Shown here: positions 33,816 through 43,020 of the stretch, in pieces | Layout of the letters: the number at the start of each line of letters is the position of its first letter | Position numbering within the stretch: the first letter of the stretch is position 1 | Assembly: GCF_036763085.1 (NCBI RefSeq) | Contig: NZ_JBAIYU010000007.1 | Location: 186,001-250,000 of the forward strand | DNA length: 64,000 bases | Direction of reading: 5' to 3' | From: JBAIYU01 sp036763085 | Lineage (GTDB): Bacteria; Bacillota; Negativicutes; DSM-1736; Dendrosporobacteraceae | Notes under the pieces: model-generated | Database searches by the model: none | The model's input: only the letters and a program-made list of their open reading frames with translations | What the model was told of the DNA's origin: nothing | Program-made: the position numbers and the translations under genes

Positions 33816-33850
33816 AATAAAGAGCTATCTTAATAGATAGCTCTTTTATT
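33816..33850. terminator. Bidirectional terminator between the SMR gene and noc
   Basis: AATAAAGAGCTATCT / AGATAGCTCTTTTATT stem with TAAT loop between convergent genes. Confidence 0.85.
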
Positions 33851-33868
33851 ATGACAGTATATATCCAA

Positions 33869-34777
33869 TTATTTCCTTTTAGGAATCAATAGTTTAACTG
33901 TTATAAACTCATCATCTTGCTCTTGGTCAACCTTAACGTTAAGCCCAGTTTTCTTCATTTCTCCAACTACATTGTTTATAGTATTTAGGAATATTCTAAC
34001 ATCTCGTATAATTCTGACAACATTCTGCCTTGGTGCTTTTTTCTCCATTTCCCGGGAAATATCGTCAAGAACCGCCTGAATTAAGGCTTCAGTTTCCCTT
34101 ACATTAAGTCCCTTTTGTCGAACAGCGTCAAGAACTTCCATCTGTAACTTAGCATCCTCTACCTTGAGAAGCGCACGAGCATGCCGTTCTGTTAGCTGCT
34201 CTTTAACCAAAAGCTCTCTTACTTCTGGACATAGCTTTAGAATCCGAAGTTTATTCGCTATTGTAGATTGTTTTTTTCCCATCCGCTTAGCTAATTCGTC
34301 TTGGGTAAAACCAAAATTAGCTATAAGCTGCTGGAAACCTTCCGCTTCTTCTAAGTAATGCAGGTCCTCACGTTGGAGATTTTCGATCATGGCCAATTCG
34401 GCCATTTCCTTATCGGTCAGTTCTTTGATAATTGCAGGAACTTCTAATAACCCTGCTAACTTAGACGCTCGAAGTCTTCGCTCACCAGCAACGAGCTCAT
34501 AGGCATTATCAATTCGACGCACTAATAGGGGCTGAATAACACCAAATTCCCTTATTGACGCACTTAAGTCTTGCAATGCTTCTTCATTAAAGGTTTTCCG
34601 GGGCTGAAATGGATTTGGTACTATATCATCAATTTTAAGATGCTGCACATCATTTACATTTAAAACTTCTTGTTCCGTTTGTTGTTCAATAACAGCTTCG
34701 ATGATGTTATTTTCAGCCGGATTTAGAGTTTCGGGTTTTTCAGAATTAATCCCAAAAAATCTGGCTAAATTCTTCAT
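33869..34777 (-). CDS. noc: Nucleoid occlusion protein Noc (ParB family)
   Basis: ParB-type CTPase of 302 residues that binds NBS sites and the membrane to keep the division ring off the chromosome. The N-terminal MKNLARFFGI is a short amphipathic helix like that of Bacillus Noc. The ParB core follows (GVIQPLLVRR, GERRLRASKLAGL, MIENLQREDLHYLEEAEG), then the helix-turn-helix FTQDELAKRMGKKQSTIANKLRIL. Position next to rsmG and a perfect Noc site within the gene favour Noc over a second Spo0J. Confidence 0.9.
   Translation of the reverse strand: MKNLARFFGINSEKPETLNPAENNIIEAVIEQQTEQEVLNVNDVQHLKIDDIVPNPFQPRKTFNEEALQDLSASIREFGVIQPLLVRRIDNAYELVAGERRLRASKLAGLLEVPAIIKELTDKEMAELAMIENLQREDLHYLEEAEGFQQLIANFGFTQDELAKRMGKKQSTIANKLRILKLCPEVRELLVKEQLTERHARALLKVEDAKLQMEVLDAVRQKGLNVRETEALIQAVLDDISREMEKKAPRQNVVRIIRDVRIFLNTINNVVGEMKKTGLNVKVDQEQDDEFITVKLLIPKRK
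34047..34060. promoter_or_regulatory. Noc-binding sequence (NBS), perfect palindrome
   Basis: ATTTCCCGGGAAAT is identical to the 14-bp NBS described for Bacillus subtilis Noc. It lies inside the noc coding region. Confidence 0.85.
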
Positions 34778-34852
34778 TAGTACACCGCCCTAATACTTAA
34801 TAACTGTATTAATTCGGCATAACTTATTTAAAATCCTCTAATTTTTCCCAAT

Positions 34853-35569
34853 TTAAAGTGGCTTTTTTTCTGGTGTGCCAGGACGTCTTGGATAAACCTT
34901 AGGTGTTTTTTTTGTCTTTTTAATATAAACTACCGCTCTAACATCATCTAAGCCAGGGAGCTTTACTGGTTGAATTTTAAAAATCTCCCCGCCAAGTACT
35001 TCTAATGCTCTTTGTGCTTCTGAAACTTCTGACTGATATTGTGCACCTTTTAGTGCCACAAAATATCCACCCACTTTGACAAATGGCATACATAACTCAC
35101 AGAGCACATTCAGCCTAGCAACAGCTCGTGATACAGCTACATCATATTGCTCACGATATTCTCTCTTATTTGCGCCCTCTTCTGCGCGATTATGAATTAC
35201 CTTAACATTGTCAATTTTTAATATATCCACAACCGTTTGCAGAAAATTAACCCTTTTATTTAGAGAATCCAACAAAGTAAGCTTTAAATTAGGCTGCCAT
35301 ATCTTTAGAGGTAAGCCAGGAAAACCTGCCCCTGTTCCAACATCAATAATGTGAGCTCCTGGTTTAAATACTTCTTCGCTATAGCAAGAAAGCGAATCTA
35401 TAATATGTTTCACGGCCACATCCTGTGGCTCAGTAATAGCAGTTAAATTAATTTTCTCATTCCATTCAATTAATAAATTAAAATAGCTATTGTAAGCATT
35501 TATTTGATCATTAGTTAAACTTATCCCATAATTTACAGCAGCTTGCTCTAGTGCCTCTGAAAACCCCAT
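34853..35569 (-). CDS. rsmG: 16S rRNA (guanine527-N7)-methyltransferase RsmG
   Basis: AdoMet-dependent methyltransferase of 238 residues. The AdoMet loop is IIDVGTGAGFPGLPLKI near residue 75, and VSRAVARLNVLCELCMP near 148 is the family signature. A basic Lys/Pro-rich tail ends the protein. Its first base overlaps the mnmG stop. Confidence 0.95.
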   Translation of the reverse strand: MGFSEALEQAAVNYGISLTNDQINAYNSYFNLLIEWNEKINLTAITEPQDVAVKHIIDSLSCYSEEVFKPGAHIIDVGTGAGFPGLPLKIWQPNLKLTLLDSLNKRVNFLQTVVDILKIDNVKVIHNRAEEGANKREYREQYDVAVSRAVARLNVLCELCMPFVKVGGYFVALKGAQYQSEVSEAQRALEVLGGEIFKIQPVKLPGLDDVRAVVYIKKTKKTPKVYPRRPGTPEKKPL

Positions 35570-37446
35570 TAGTTTTCCCCCTTGCGGCGTTCTTGCTCTA
35601 AATAAATCATTAAAATAGAAATATCAGCGGGCGTAACTCCTGAAATCCTAGCTGCTTGACCTATAGATATGGGCCGTATTTTTCCAAGTTTTTGTCTAGC
35701 TTCTCCTGCCAACCCATGAATTTGACTATAATCAATATCTTCAGGCAGCATCTTAGCCTCAAGCTTCGCTGAGCGTTCAACCTGCTCTATTTGCTTTTTA
35801 ATATATCCTTCATACTTTACTGTGATCTCAACTTGAAGTTTAACTGCAGAGCTTATATCAGGTAAACCAAATTGTTCCCTCAGTCCATCATAATTGATTT
35901 CAGTACGCCTTAATAAATCATAAAGCGTAGTTCCGGTTCTAAGCTCAGCAGAACCCAATGCCGCTAATTTAGCTTGATTCTCAGCCGTTGGAGTTATCAT
36001 GGTTTCACTTAACAAATTTAGGGTTTTTTCAATGTCATCGCGCTTAGTAACAAAACGATTGTATCTTTCATCATTAACTAAACCAATTTGACGGCCTTTA
36101 TCAGTTAATCGTAAATCAGCATTATCCTGACGTAATATTAACCGATACTCTGCACGTGAAGTCATCATTCGATATGGTTCATTGGTACCTTTAGTAACTA
36201 GATCATCAATTAATACACCAATATAAGCTTCCGCTCTAGTAAGTATGAACGGCTGCTCTGCTTTTATAATTCGGGCAGCATTTATTCCTGCCATAAGGCC
36301 TTGTGCCGCAGCTTCTTCGTAGCCAGATGTCCCATTTGCCTGTCCAGCAGAAAAGAGCCCTTTAATTGCTTTAAACTCCAATGAAGGCTTTAACTGTGTT
36401 GGATCTACACAATCGTACTCAATGGCATATCCTGGGCGCATTATTTCGACATTCTCTAAGCCTGGTATTGTTCTTAGAAACGCATGCTGAACATCAATAG
36501 GAAGGCTGGTAGACATACCTTGCACATACATTTCATTAGTATGACTGCCTTCAGGCTCAACAAATAACTGATGCGCTGTTTTTTCCGCAAACCTAACGAC
36601 CTTATCTTCAATTGAAGGGCAATAACGTGGTCCTGTTCCCTCAATTATGCCAGTATACATAGGCGCTCTATGTAAATTAGATCTAATTATTTCGTGAGTA
36701 TTTTCATTGGTGTATGTTAGCCAGCAAGGGATTTGTTCACGAGTCTCTATATCACTCATAAAAGAAAAGTTGTGAACATCCTCATCACCTGGCTGAATAA
36801 GCATCTTTGAAAAATCTACTGTCCTTCTGTCAACCCTTGCTGGAGTACCTGTTTTAAAACGCATTAACTTAACTCCAATTTCCTTTAGTGAATCAGAAAG
36901 CTTTTCAGCAGCTCTTTGACCATGCGGGCCACCGGAATAATTTAATTCGCCAAGTATTACTTTTCCACGCAAATAAGTTCCAGAAGCAATTATAATGCAT
37001 TTTGATTCATATATCTCACCAGTCTCAACTTGTACACCTGTAACTGTATCATCAGAAGTTAGTATTTTATCAATAAGAAGTTGTTTTACTGTTAGATTCT
37101 CTTGGTTTTCAACAGTTTCTTTCATAGAGACATGATAGAGTTGTTTATCTGCCTGGGCTCTAAGAGCATGTACGGCAGGGCCTTTACCAGTGTTGAGCAT
37201 TCTCATTTGGATACAGGTTTTATCGGTGTTTATTCCCATTTCGCCGCCTAATGCGTCTATCTCTCTCACCAAATGCCCCTTAGCAGGACCACCAACTGCA
37301 GGATTACAAGGCATCATAGCTATATTGTCCATGTTTAAAGTTGTTAATAAGGTATTGCAACCCATTCTGGCAGCAGCCAATGCTGCCTCAGAACCTGCGT
37401 GCCCTGCGCCAATAACAATTACATCATAAGAACCGGCTTTATACAA
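35569..37446 (-). CDS. mnmG: tRNA uridine-5-carboxymethylaminomethyl modification enzyme MnmG
   Basis: FAD enzyme of 625 residues that, with MnmE, modifies wobble uridine 34 of tRNAs. It shows the FAD loop VIVIGAGHAGSEAALAAARMG, the CNPAVGGPAKGHLVREIDALGG block near residue 47, and the C-terminal helical domain ending GVTPADISILMIYLEQ. It lies 12 bases after mnmE. Confidence 0.97.
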   Translation of the reverse strand: MYKAGSYDVIVIGAGHAGSEAALAAARMGCNTLLTTLNMDNIAMMPCNPAVGGPAKGHLVREIDALGGEMGINTDKTCIQMRMLNTGKGPAVHALRAQADKQLYHVSMKETVENQENLTVKQLLIDKILTSDDTVTGVQVETGEIYESKCIIIASGTYLRGKVILGELNYSGGPHGQRAAEKLSDSLKEIGVKLMRFKTGTPARVDRRTVDFSKMLIQPGDEDVHNFSFMSDIETREQIPCWLTYTNENTHEIIRSNLHRAPMYTGIIEGTGPRYCPSIEDKVVRFAEKTAHQLFVEPEGSHTNEMYVQGMSTSLPIDVQHAFLRTIPGLENVEIMRPGYAIEYDCVDPTQLKPSLEFKAIKGLFSAGQANGTSGYEEAAAQGLMAGINAARIIKAEQPFILTRAEAYIGVLIDDLVTKGTNEPYRMMTSRAEYRLILRQDNADLRLTDKGRQIGLVNDERYNRFVTKRDDIEKTLNLLSETMITPTAENQAKLAALGSAELRTGTTLYDLLRRTEINYDGLREQFGLPDISSAVKLQVEITVKYEGYIKKQIEQVERSAKLEAKMLPEDIDYSQIHGLAGEARQKLGKIRPISIGQAARISGVTPADISILMIYLEQERRKGEN

Positions 37447-37458
37447 ATTAATCTCCCC

Positions 37459-38841
37459 CTACTTACCAATGCAGAACTGAGAAAATATCTGATCAATTAT
37501 GTCCTCACCCACGGTATCACCAGATATTTCTCCAAGTTTGTCCCATGCTGCTCTTAAATCAACCACTACGCAGTCCGGCGGCATAGCCGCAGAAATGGTA
37601 TGTAATACTTCAAGTAAATAATTATCTGTTTGTCTTAATAGTTCCACCTGACGAACATTATTTACAAATGTGCCATCACTTTGCTGAACTTGTCCACCAT
37701 AAACCATGTCGGCAATAATTTTCTCAAGTTCCGATAGACCGCTGCCTTCGATTGTCGATATTTTTAATACAGTTTTACCTGGCAGTCTATCTTGTATCTC
37801 ATTTAAATTAATTACTGTAGGCAAGTCGCTTTTATTTACTAATATAATTGCTTTCTTATCTTTAAGAAGATGCAATACTTCAATATCTTCCTCTTCTAAA
37901 GGCTTAGACGCATCTAAAATCATTAAAATTAGATCAGCTCTGTTAATGAAATCCTTGGCCTTTTCAACCCCAATTTTTTCAACAACATCATCTGTTTCTC
38001 TAATTCCGGCTGTATCTATTATTTTAAGCGGTATGCCGCCAATATTCACAAATTCTTCAATGATATCCCTAGTTGTACCAGGTATATCTGTAACAATAGC
38101 TCGCTTTTCTTTTAACAGGGCATTTAGCAGGCTTGATTTACCGACATTCGGCTTACCGATTATTACAGTTTCTAGACCTTCTCTAAGTATTCTACCCGTA
38201 TTAGCAGTAGATAATAAATAATTAATTGCTTGTCGAACAACTTTTACGCGCTCTTCTACATCCTGTGCTGCTATTTCCTCTATATCTTCTTCTGGAAAAT
38301 CAATTGCTGCTTCAAGATGGGCGATCATTCCTAAAATATCATTTCTTAAACCGCGAATTTTCTCTGAAAGCTGTCCTGAAAGATTCCCTACTGCCATTCT
38401 AAGAGAAGCATCAGTTTTTGCTCTAATTACATCTATAACAGCTTCAGCTTGGGTTAAATCCAGCCGTCCGTTTAAGAATGCTCTTTTAGTAAACTCACCA
38501 GGTTCAGCTAGTCGTGCACCCGCCTTCAAAGTAAGACCTAATATATTTCGAAGTGGAATGGGTCCGCCATGACAATGAATTTCCACTACATCTTCACGTG
38601 TATATGAATTAGGCCCTTTCATTACTAAAAGCAACACTTCATCTACTACACTATTATCAAGACTAATAATATGGCCGTAAGCCGCTTTATGTGATTCAAG
38701 CTGCTCAGCCTTTTTACCCCTATAGCCCTGAAAAAGCTTATTAGCAATTTTTATTGATTCTGACCCGCTGAGCCGTATTATACCAATACCGCCTTCACCT
38801 ACGGCTGTTGCTACAGCACTAATTGTATCTTCTTGTATCAT
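37459..38841 (-). CDS. mnmE: tRNA modification GTPase MnmE
   Basis: GTPase of 460 residues and partner of MnmG. An N-terminal formyl-THF-binding domain (GEGGIGIIRLSG) is followed by the G domain with GKPNVGKSSLLNALL near residue 230, DIPGTTRDIIEE near 253 and NKSD near 338, and the C-terminal FCIGK, whose cysteine is essential in the family. A separate unit ends at the terminator just upstream. Confidence 0.97.
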   Translation of the reverse strand: MIQEDTISAVATAVGEGGIGIIRLSGSESIKIANKLFQGYRGKKAEQLESHKAAYGHIISLDNSVVDEVLLLVMKGPNSYTREDVVEIHCHGGPIPLRNILGLTLKAGARLAEPGEFTKRAFLNGRLDLTQAEAVIDVIRAKTDASLRMAVGNLSGQLSEKIRGLRNDILGMIAHLEAAIDFPEEDIEEIAAQDVEERVKVVRQAINYLLSTANTGRILREGLETVIIGKPNVGKSSLLNALLKEKRAIVTDIPGTTRDIIEEFVNIGGIPLKIIDTAGIRETDDVVEKIGVEKAKDFINRADLILMILDASKPLEEEDIEVLHLLKDKKAIILVNKSDLPTVINLNEIQDRLPGKTVLKISTIEGSGLSELEKIIADMVYGGQVQQSDGTFVNNVRQVELLRQTDNYLLEVLHTISAAMPPDCVVVDLRAAWDKLGEISGDTVGEDIIDQIFSQFCIGK

Positions 38842-38918
38842 TTATCCTACCTCCAATTTACCAGCGCAGGCATTTATTAGAGAAATATATACCTTTCGTA
38901 TACTTTATTATCGTACAA

Positions 38919-38949
38919 TAAAACCCAGTAATAATATTACTGGGTTTTA
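38919..38949 (-). terminator. Intrinsic terminator after jag
   Basis: On the minus strand AAAACCCAGTAAT / ATTACTGGGTTTT, then a T-rich tail, between jag and mnmE. Confidence 0.75.
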
Positions 38950-38963
38950 GGATATGCAGAAAT

Positions 38964-39590
38964 CTACCTTTTTAAAGCTATAACCACTTTACGGAAAGGT
39001 TCTTCCCCTTCACTATAAGTAGAAATACGTTTATCATCCTGTAGCGCCATATGAATAATCTTTCGCTCATGGCGACTCATTGGTTCTAAAACAACCCTTT
39101 CGCCACGTCGCTTTACCTTATCGGCAAGCCGTTCGGCAAGTCGATATAATGTCTCTTCGCGGCGTTTACGGTAATCCTCAACATCAACTACAATTCTTAC
39201 CCTATCCTGATCAACATCACGATTGGCTGCTAAATTAGTCAGATACTGAAGAGCATCCAAAGTTTGACCATGCTTACCAATAAGAATTCCTAAATCTTTA
39301 CCACGTAAATTGAAAACAATACCTTCTTCACTGGTCATTTTTTCAATCAGTACATCTAACTTCATTTGCGAAAATATATCTTGCATAAATTCTTTAGCTA
39401 CAGCAACAGGGTCGATCTTCTTTAAGGAAACGCGTACCTTAGCTGGTTTAGTCCCAATAAATCCAAATAAACCTTTGCTAGGAGACTCAATGACTTCTAT
39501 ATCAACGCGTTTTTCGCTGACACCGAGCTCTGCTAATGCTAATGAAACTGCTTCTTCAATTGTTTTTCCAATCTTTTCAACAGCAGTCAT
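38964..39590 (-). CDS. jag: RNA-binding protein Jag (KhpB), SpoIIIJ-associated
   Basis: A 208-residue protein with an N-terminal Jag domain (VEKIGKTIEEAVSLALAELG), a KH domain with GILIGKHGQTLDALQYL near residue 108, and an R3H domain with LEPMSRHERKIIHMAL near 167. It binds RNA in complex with KhpA and affects cell-wall growth. It lies four bases after yidC, as is usual near the origin. Confidence 0.95.
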   Translation of the reverse strand: MTAVEKIGKTIEEAVSLALAELGVSEKRVDIEVIESPSKGLFGFIGTKPAKVRVSLKKIDPVAVAKEFMQDIFSQMKLDVLIEKMTSEEGIVFNLRGKDLGILIGKHGQTLDALQYLTNLAANRDVDQDRVRIVVDVEDYRKRREETLYRLAERLADKVKRRGERVVLEPMSRHERKIIHMALQDDKRISTYSEGEEPFRKVVIALKR

Positions 39591-39594
39591 AAAA

Positions 39595-40242
39595 TTAAGC
39601 AGCCTCCCCTTGTGGTTGTTGTGGACGATACATCCACCATTGCTGCAGTATTTGAACTAGATTACTAACAACCCAGTACAATACTAGTCCAGCTGGGAAA
39701 GTTATACTGATATAACCAATGAACAATGGCATAAAAATCATCATCATTTTAGTTTGTTGTGTAACTTCAGTCGTAGTTTGCTTTTGCTGTATGTAAGTTG
39801 ATACAGCAGATAAAACTGGAAGTATGTAAGTAGCATCAGGTGCAGCCAAATCGCTCATCCACAAAAACTGTGGCGGCGGATTTAGATAAGTATAATCTCT
39901 AATAGCATAGAAAATACCAATCAAAATCGGCATTTGTACTATTAAAGGCAGACAACCAGCTAAAGGATTAACTCCAGTTTCTTTATATAGTGCAGTCATT
40001 TCCTTCTGAAGTTTTTCCGGGTTATCTTTATATTTCTCCTGCATTTCCTTCATTTTAGGCTGCAGGTCTTGCATTGCCTTCATGGATTTAATTTGCTTAA
40101 CTGTAAGCGGGTACATCAGCATTTTAATTACAACTGTAAGAAGGATAATTGCAGCACCATAATTTGCTATTCCCAAACTAGCTGTAAGATTATAAAAAAA
40201 CGTCAAAATCCCCTGTAGATAGCCAATAAAAGTATCGAACAA
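39595..40242 (-). CDS. yidC: Membrane protein insertase YidC
   Basis: Inserts and folds membrane proteins, alone or with SecYEG. The 215-residue protein has the five-helix core: the YGAAIILLTVVIKMLMYPLT segment with its conserved Arg/Lys-rich loop (KQIKSMKAMQDLQPKMKEMQ), GCLPLIVQMPILIGIFYAIR, then IGYISITFPAGLVLYWVVSN. The conserved groove Arg of Gram-positive YidC is represented by Lys near residue 38. No lipoprotein signal is seen, in contrast to Bacillus SpoIIIJ. Confidence 0.95.
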   Translation of the reverse strand: MFDTFIGYLQGILTFFYNLTASLGIANYGAAIILLTVVIKMLMYPLTVKQIKSMKAMQDLQPKMKEMQEKYKDNPEKLQKEMTALYKETGVNPLAGCLPLIVQMPILIGIFYAIRDYTYLNPPPQFLWMSDLAAPDATYILPVLSAVSTYIQQKQTTTEVTQQTKMMMIFMPLFIGYISITFPAGLVLYWVVSNLVQILQQWWMYRPQQPQGEAA

Positions 40243-40274
40243 AATCTCACATCCTCGAATTATTCTAATTATAT

Positions 40275-40484
40275 TTAAATAGGATCATAACCGCCAGGGT
40301 GAAATGGATGACAGCGTAATATACGCCTAATCGCTAAATACGACCCCCGAATAACCCCATGTTTCTCAAGTGCAAGTAATGCATACTCCGAGCAGGTAGG
40401 TATAAAACGGCAAGTAGGCGGTTTTAATGGGGAAATAAAATTGCGATAAAACTTTATTATCAAAACCAATAAATTTTTCAACAT
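40275..40484 (-). CDS. yidD: Membrane protein insertion efficiency factor YidD
   Basis: A 69-residue protein that helps insertion by YidC. The hallmark PPTCRFIPTCSEYALLALEKHG with its three cysteines is present, followed by RRILRCHPFHPGGYDPI. It sits between rnpA and yidC, the standard place. Confidence 0.95.
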   Translation of the reverse strand: MLKNLLVLIIKFYRNFISPLKPPTCRFIPTCSEYALLALEKHGVIRGSYLAIRRILRCHPFHPGGYDPI

Positions 40485-40498
40485 TAAAAACCGCCTGC

Positions 40499-40843
40499 TT
40501 AACTTAAAATACGAGCCTTATTACACAAATCCAAAAAAGCCCTGGCAACGTTATTATAACGCGATTTGACCATGGCTTGTCGGCCTACCAGAATTAAATC
40601 AAATTCAGCGGACAGCTTGTGCTGATTTAATCGATATGCCTCTCTTAACAGCCGTTTAACTCGATTTCGAATTACGGCATTCCCCAGCCTTTTACCGGCG
40701 GCAAATCCAATTTTCCTATTATCACCATCATTCGGCAGTACATAAAGTACCATAGAACGATTGGCATATGATTTGCCTGTCCGGTAAACAGCTTGAAAAC
40801 TATTGTTTTTGCGCAGAATCCCCTGCTTTGACAGCTTATACAT
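40499..40843 (-). CDS. rnpA: Ribonuclease P protein component
   Basis: Basic protein of 114 residues that assists RNase P RNA in tRNA 5' maturation. The RNR signature reads RKIGFAAGKRLGNAVIRNRVKRLLREAYR (split over residues about 46-75). The frame extends to an ATG at 40855 that directly abuts its own GGTAGG; the ATG at 40843 has AGGATGA at a better distance. Confidence 0.93.
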   Translation of the reverse strand: MYKLSKQGILRKNNSFQAVYRTGKSYANRSMVLYVLPNDGDNRKIGFAAGKRLGNAVIRNRVKRLLREAYRLNQHKLSAEFDLILVGRQAMVKSRYNNVARAFLDLCNKARILS

Positions 40844-40867
40844 CACAATAATCATCCTACCATATGG

Positions 40868-40894
40868 AAAAAATAGGCCACTTAAAGCGGCCTA
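40868..40894 (-). terminator. Partial terminator between rpmH and rnpA
   Basis: TAGGCC / GGCCTA stem followed by TTTTTT on the minus strand, one base after the rpmH stop. It would let rpmH be made in excess over rnpA. Confidence 0.65.
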
Positions 40895-41029
40895 CTATGC
40901 AGATAATTTTTTTCTGCCTCTAGCACGTCTTCTCTTAAGGACAAGGCGACCACCTTTGGTTTTCATGCGCTCACGAAATCCGTGCGTTCTTTTCTTCCAC
41001 AATGTATTTGGTTGATAAGTACGTTTCAT
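40895..41029 (-). CDS. rpmH: Ribosomal protein L34
   Basis: A 44-residue highly basic protein read directly from the sequence: MKRTYQPNTLWKKRTHGF at the start, then RERMKTKGGRLVLKRRRARG and KKLSA at the end. It is the first gene leftward from oriC. AGGAGGTG lies ahead of the ATG. Confidence 0.97.
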   Translation of the reverse strand: MKRTYQPNTLWKKRTHGFRERMKTKGGRLVLKRRRARGRKKLSA

Positions 41030-41089
41030 CTATCATAACACCTCCTTGCTAAAAAAGACGGAAAATACGTGTCAAAATAATCAATTTTA

Positions 41090-41529
41090 ACTATAAAAAT
41101 TATAGACTAGCAATCAATAAGTGTCAAGAAAATTGCACAATATACCTGAATAAGTATGTGGATAAATATTGTAATTTATTGGCACATATCATAAAAATAT
41201 GTTGATAACTTCGTCACCTTTTGCTAATATAATTCTTGATAGTTATCCACAAATCCACTGTTAATATTATTTTATCTACATAAACTAAAATGTTATTAAC
41301 AAAACACTCTACTTATACACATGTTTATCCACAGTAGTGTATAAGTCCCAGAATACTAGGAAATACAAGACTGCGGACCACTTTAAATTTCGCTGTTGTA
41401 TTTTTTTTTCGTCTATTTTTACTATATTTACCAAAAACTTATTCACACCTGTTGATAGTTTTGTGGATAAGTTATGTGAATGTTTATAAATTTTGTTGAT
41501 ATTTGCGTTAATAGAAAGGATTGACATTA
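41090..41529. other. Replication origin oriC, part 1 (rpmH-dnaA)
   Basis: AT-rich gap with DnaA boxes. Exact TTATCCACA copies occur at 41243-41251 and 41325-41333, and as TGTGGATAA at 41157-41165 and 41462-41470. One-mismatch boxes occur at 41200-41208 (TGTTGATAA), 41313-41321 (TTATACACA) and 41439-41447 (TTATTCACA). A T-rich stretch at 41398-41433 could be the unwinding region. The boxes also place dnaA under autoregulation. Confidence 0.92.
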
Positions 41530-43020
41530 ATGGACGACATCCGGTTAACGGCAATTTGGGAGCAAGTATTAAAGAAATTAGAGCAAGATCTATCTAAATT
41601 GGTCTTTGATACTTGGATCAAACCTATCATTCCTTTATCTATATCCGAAAGTATATTAGAAATTGGAACACCTAAACAAATTATGAAGGAATGGCTGGAG
41701 TCTCGTTATATGCCAGTCTTAATTAATGCTGTCCAAATTGTCACTCAGAGTCCTTTAAAAATAAAAATTACTAATTTAAATTTAGAGGTCGAACCCAATG
41801 AGGCAGCGTTATCAACTAACAATGCTCCAGAGCCTCCCCAAGAAACTAATAAACCAGTTACTACCGAGTATACCCAAAATAGACAGTCTTTTATTACAAA
41901 TTCTGCATCTAAACCAGTTTCTTCCCAATTAATTATGCAAAGAAATACTGAAATTGCTACAAAAAATCAGCAATTACAATTTACAGGGGAAGAATCGCTT
42001 GCTTTAAATCCTAAATATGTTTTCGAAACATTTGTAATCGGCAATTCTAATCGATTTGCTCATGCTGCATCTTTAGCTGTAGCCGAAGCTCCAGCACAAG
42101 TATACAATCCATTTTTTGTATATGGTGGTGTTGGGCTTGGTAAAACGCACTTAATGCACGCTATTGGGCATCGTATATTAAAAAATCACCCTGGTCTTAA
42201 GGTTGTCTATATTTCTAGCGAGAAATTCACTAACGAACTTATTAATTCAATTCGTGATGGTAATCCCGAGAGTTTCCGACAAAAATACCGTAACATTGAT
42301 GTATTGTTAGTGGACGATATTCAATTTTTATCTAAAAAAGAACATACTCAGGAAGAATTTTTCCATACCTTCAATACACTTCATGAAGCTAATAAGCAAA
42401 TTATTATTTCAAGTGACCGGCCACCCCGGGAAATTCAAACTCTTGAGGATCGTCTCAGATCAAGATTTGAATGGGGCTTGATCACTGATATTCAGGCACC
42501 TGATTTAGAGACACGTATCGCTATTCTTCGAAAAAAAGCTATGATTGAAAATCTCAATGTTCCTAATGACGTAATGGTTTATATAGCAAGCCGGATTGAT
42601 AATAATATAAGAGAACTAGAGGGTGCGTTAATTAGAGTTATGGCCTATGCATCTCTAACTAACCAGTCTATAGATATAGATCTAGCCACCGAAGCTCTTA
42701 AGGATATATTCCCTAATGGCCGTCCAAAACAAATAACGATGGAATTAATCCAAGATACTGTTGCATCATTTTTTAAACTAAAGATGGAAGAGCTTTTAGC
42801 TAAAAAAAGAACCAGGAATGTAGCATTTCCTAGGCAGATTGCAATGTATCTATGCCGAGAACTCACTGATACTTCTCTTCCACGGATTGGTGAAAAATTT
42901 GGCGGTCGCGATCATACCACAGTTATTCATGCCCATGACAAAATTAGCAGGGAAAGAAATGAAGATACTAAACTAAATAACACGATTAAAGAACTTATCA
43001 AGCGTATTGAGAGTCTTTAG
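41530..43020 (+). CDS. dnaA: Chromosomal replication initiator DnaA
   Basis: AAA+ ATPase of 496 residues that opens oriC. Domain I (residues about 1-85), a variable linker, and the AAA+ domain with GGVGLGKTHLMHAIG near 202 and LLVDDIQFL near 260 are clear, as is the DNA-binding helix-turn-helix with GGRDHTTVIHAHDKI near 460. A TTG at 41521 opens the frame but sits within the ribosome site region; ATG at 41530 after AAAGGA is preferred. Confidence 0.97.
   Translation: MDDIRLTAIWEQVLKKLEQDLSKLVFDTWIKPIIPLSISESILEIGTPKQIMKEWLESRYMPVLINAVQIVTQSPLKIKITNLNLEVEPNEAALSTNNAPEPPQETNKPVTTEYTQNRQSFITNSASKPVSSQLIMQRNTEIATKNQQLQFTGEESLALNPKYVFETFVIGNSNRFAHAASLAVAEAPAQVYNPFFVYGGVGLGKTHLMHAIGHRILKNHPGLKVVYISSEKFTNELINSIRDGNPESFRQKYRNIDVLLVDDIQFLSKKEHTQEEFFHTFNTLHEANKQIIISSDRPPREIQTLEDRLRSRFEWGLITDIQAPDLETRIAILRKKAMIENLNVPNDVMVYIASRIDNNIRELEGALIRVMAYASLTNQSIDIDLATEALKDIFPNGRPKQITMELIQDTVASFFKLKMEELLAKKRTRNVAFPRQIAMYLCRELTDTSLPRIGEKFGGRDHTTVIHAHDKISRERNEDTKLNNTIKELIKRIESL

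Noticed and set aside
35405..35420. parS-like TGTTTCACGGCCACAT in rsmG
   Set aside because: Only the left half matches the consensus.
37706..38221. A 171-codon plus-strand frame opposite mnmE
   Set aside because: Shadow of the conserved MnmE GTPase domain.
41309..41554. Minus-strand open frame of 81 codons across oriC
   Set aside because: It overlaps DnaA boxes and the dnaA ribosome site, has no good ribosome site, and the composition is that of AT-rich intergenic DNA.
42421..42434. A second Noc-type site in dnaA (CCACCCCGGGAAAT)
   Set aside because: Only 10 of 14 positions fit and one half-site is lost. Likely chance within a conserved coding region.
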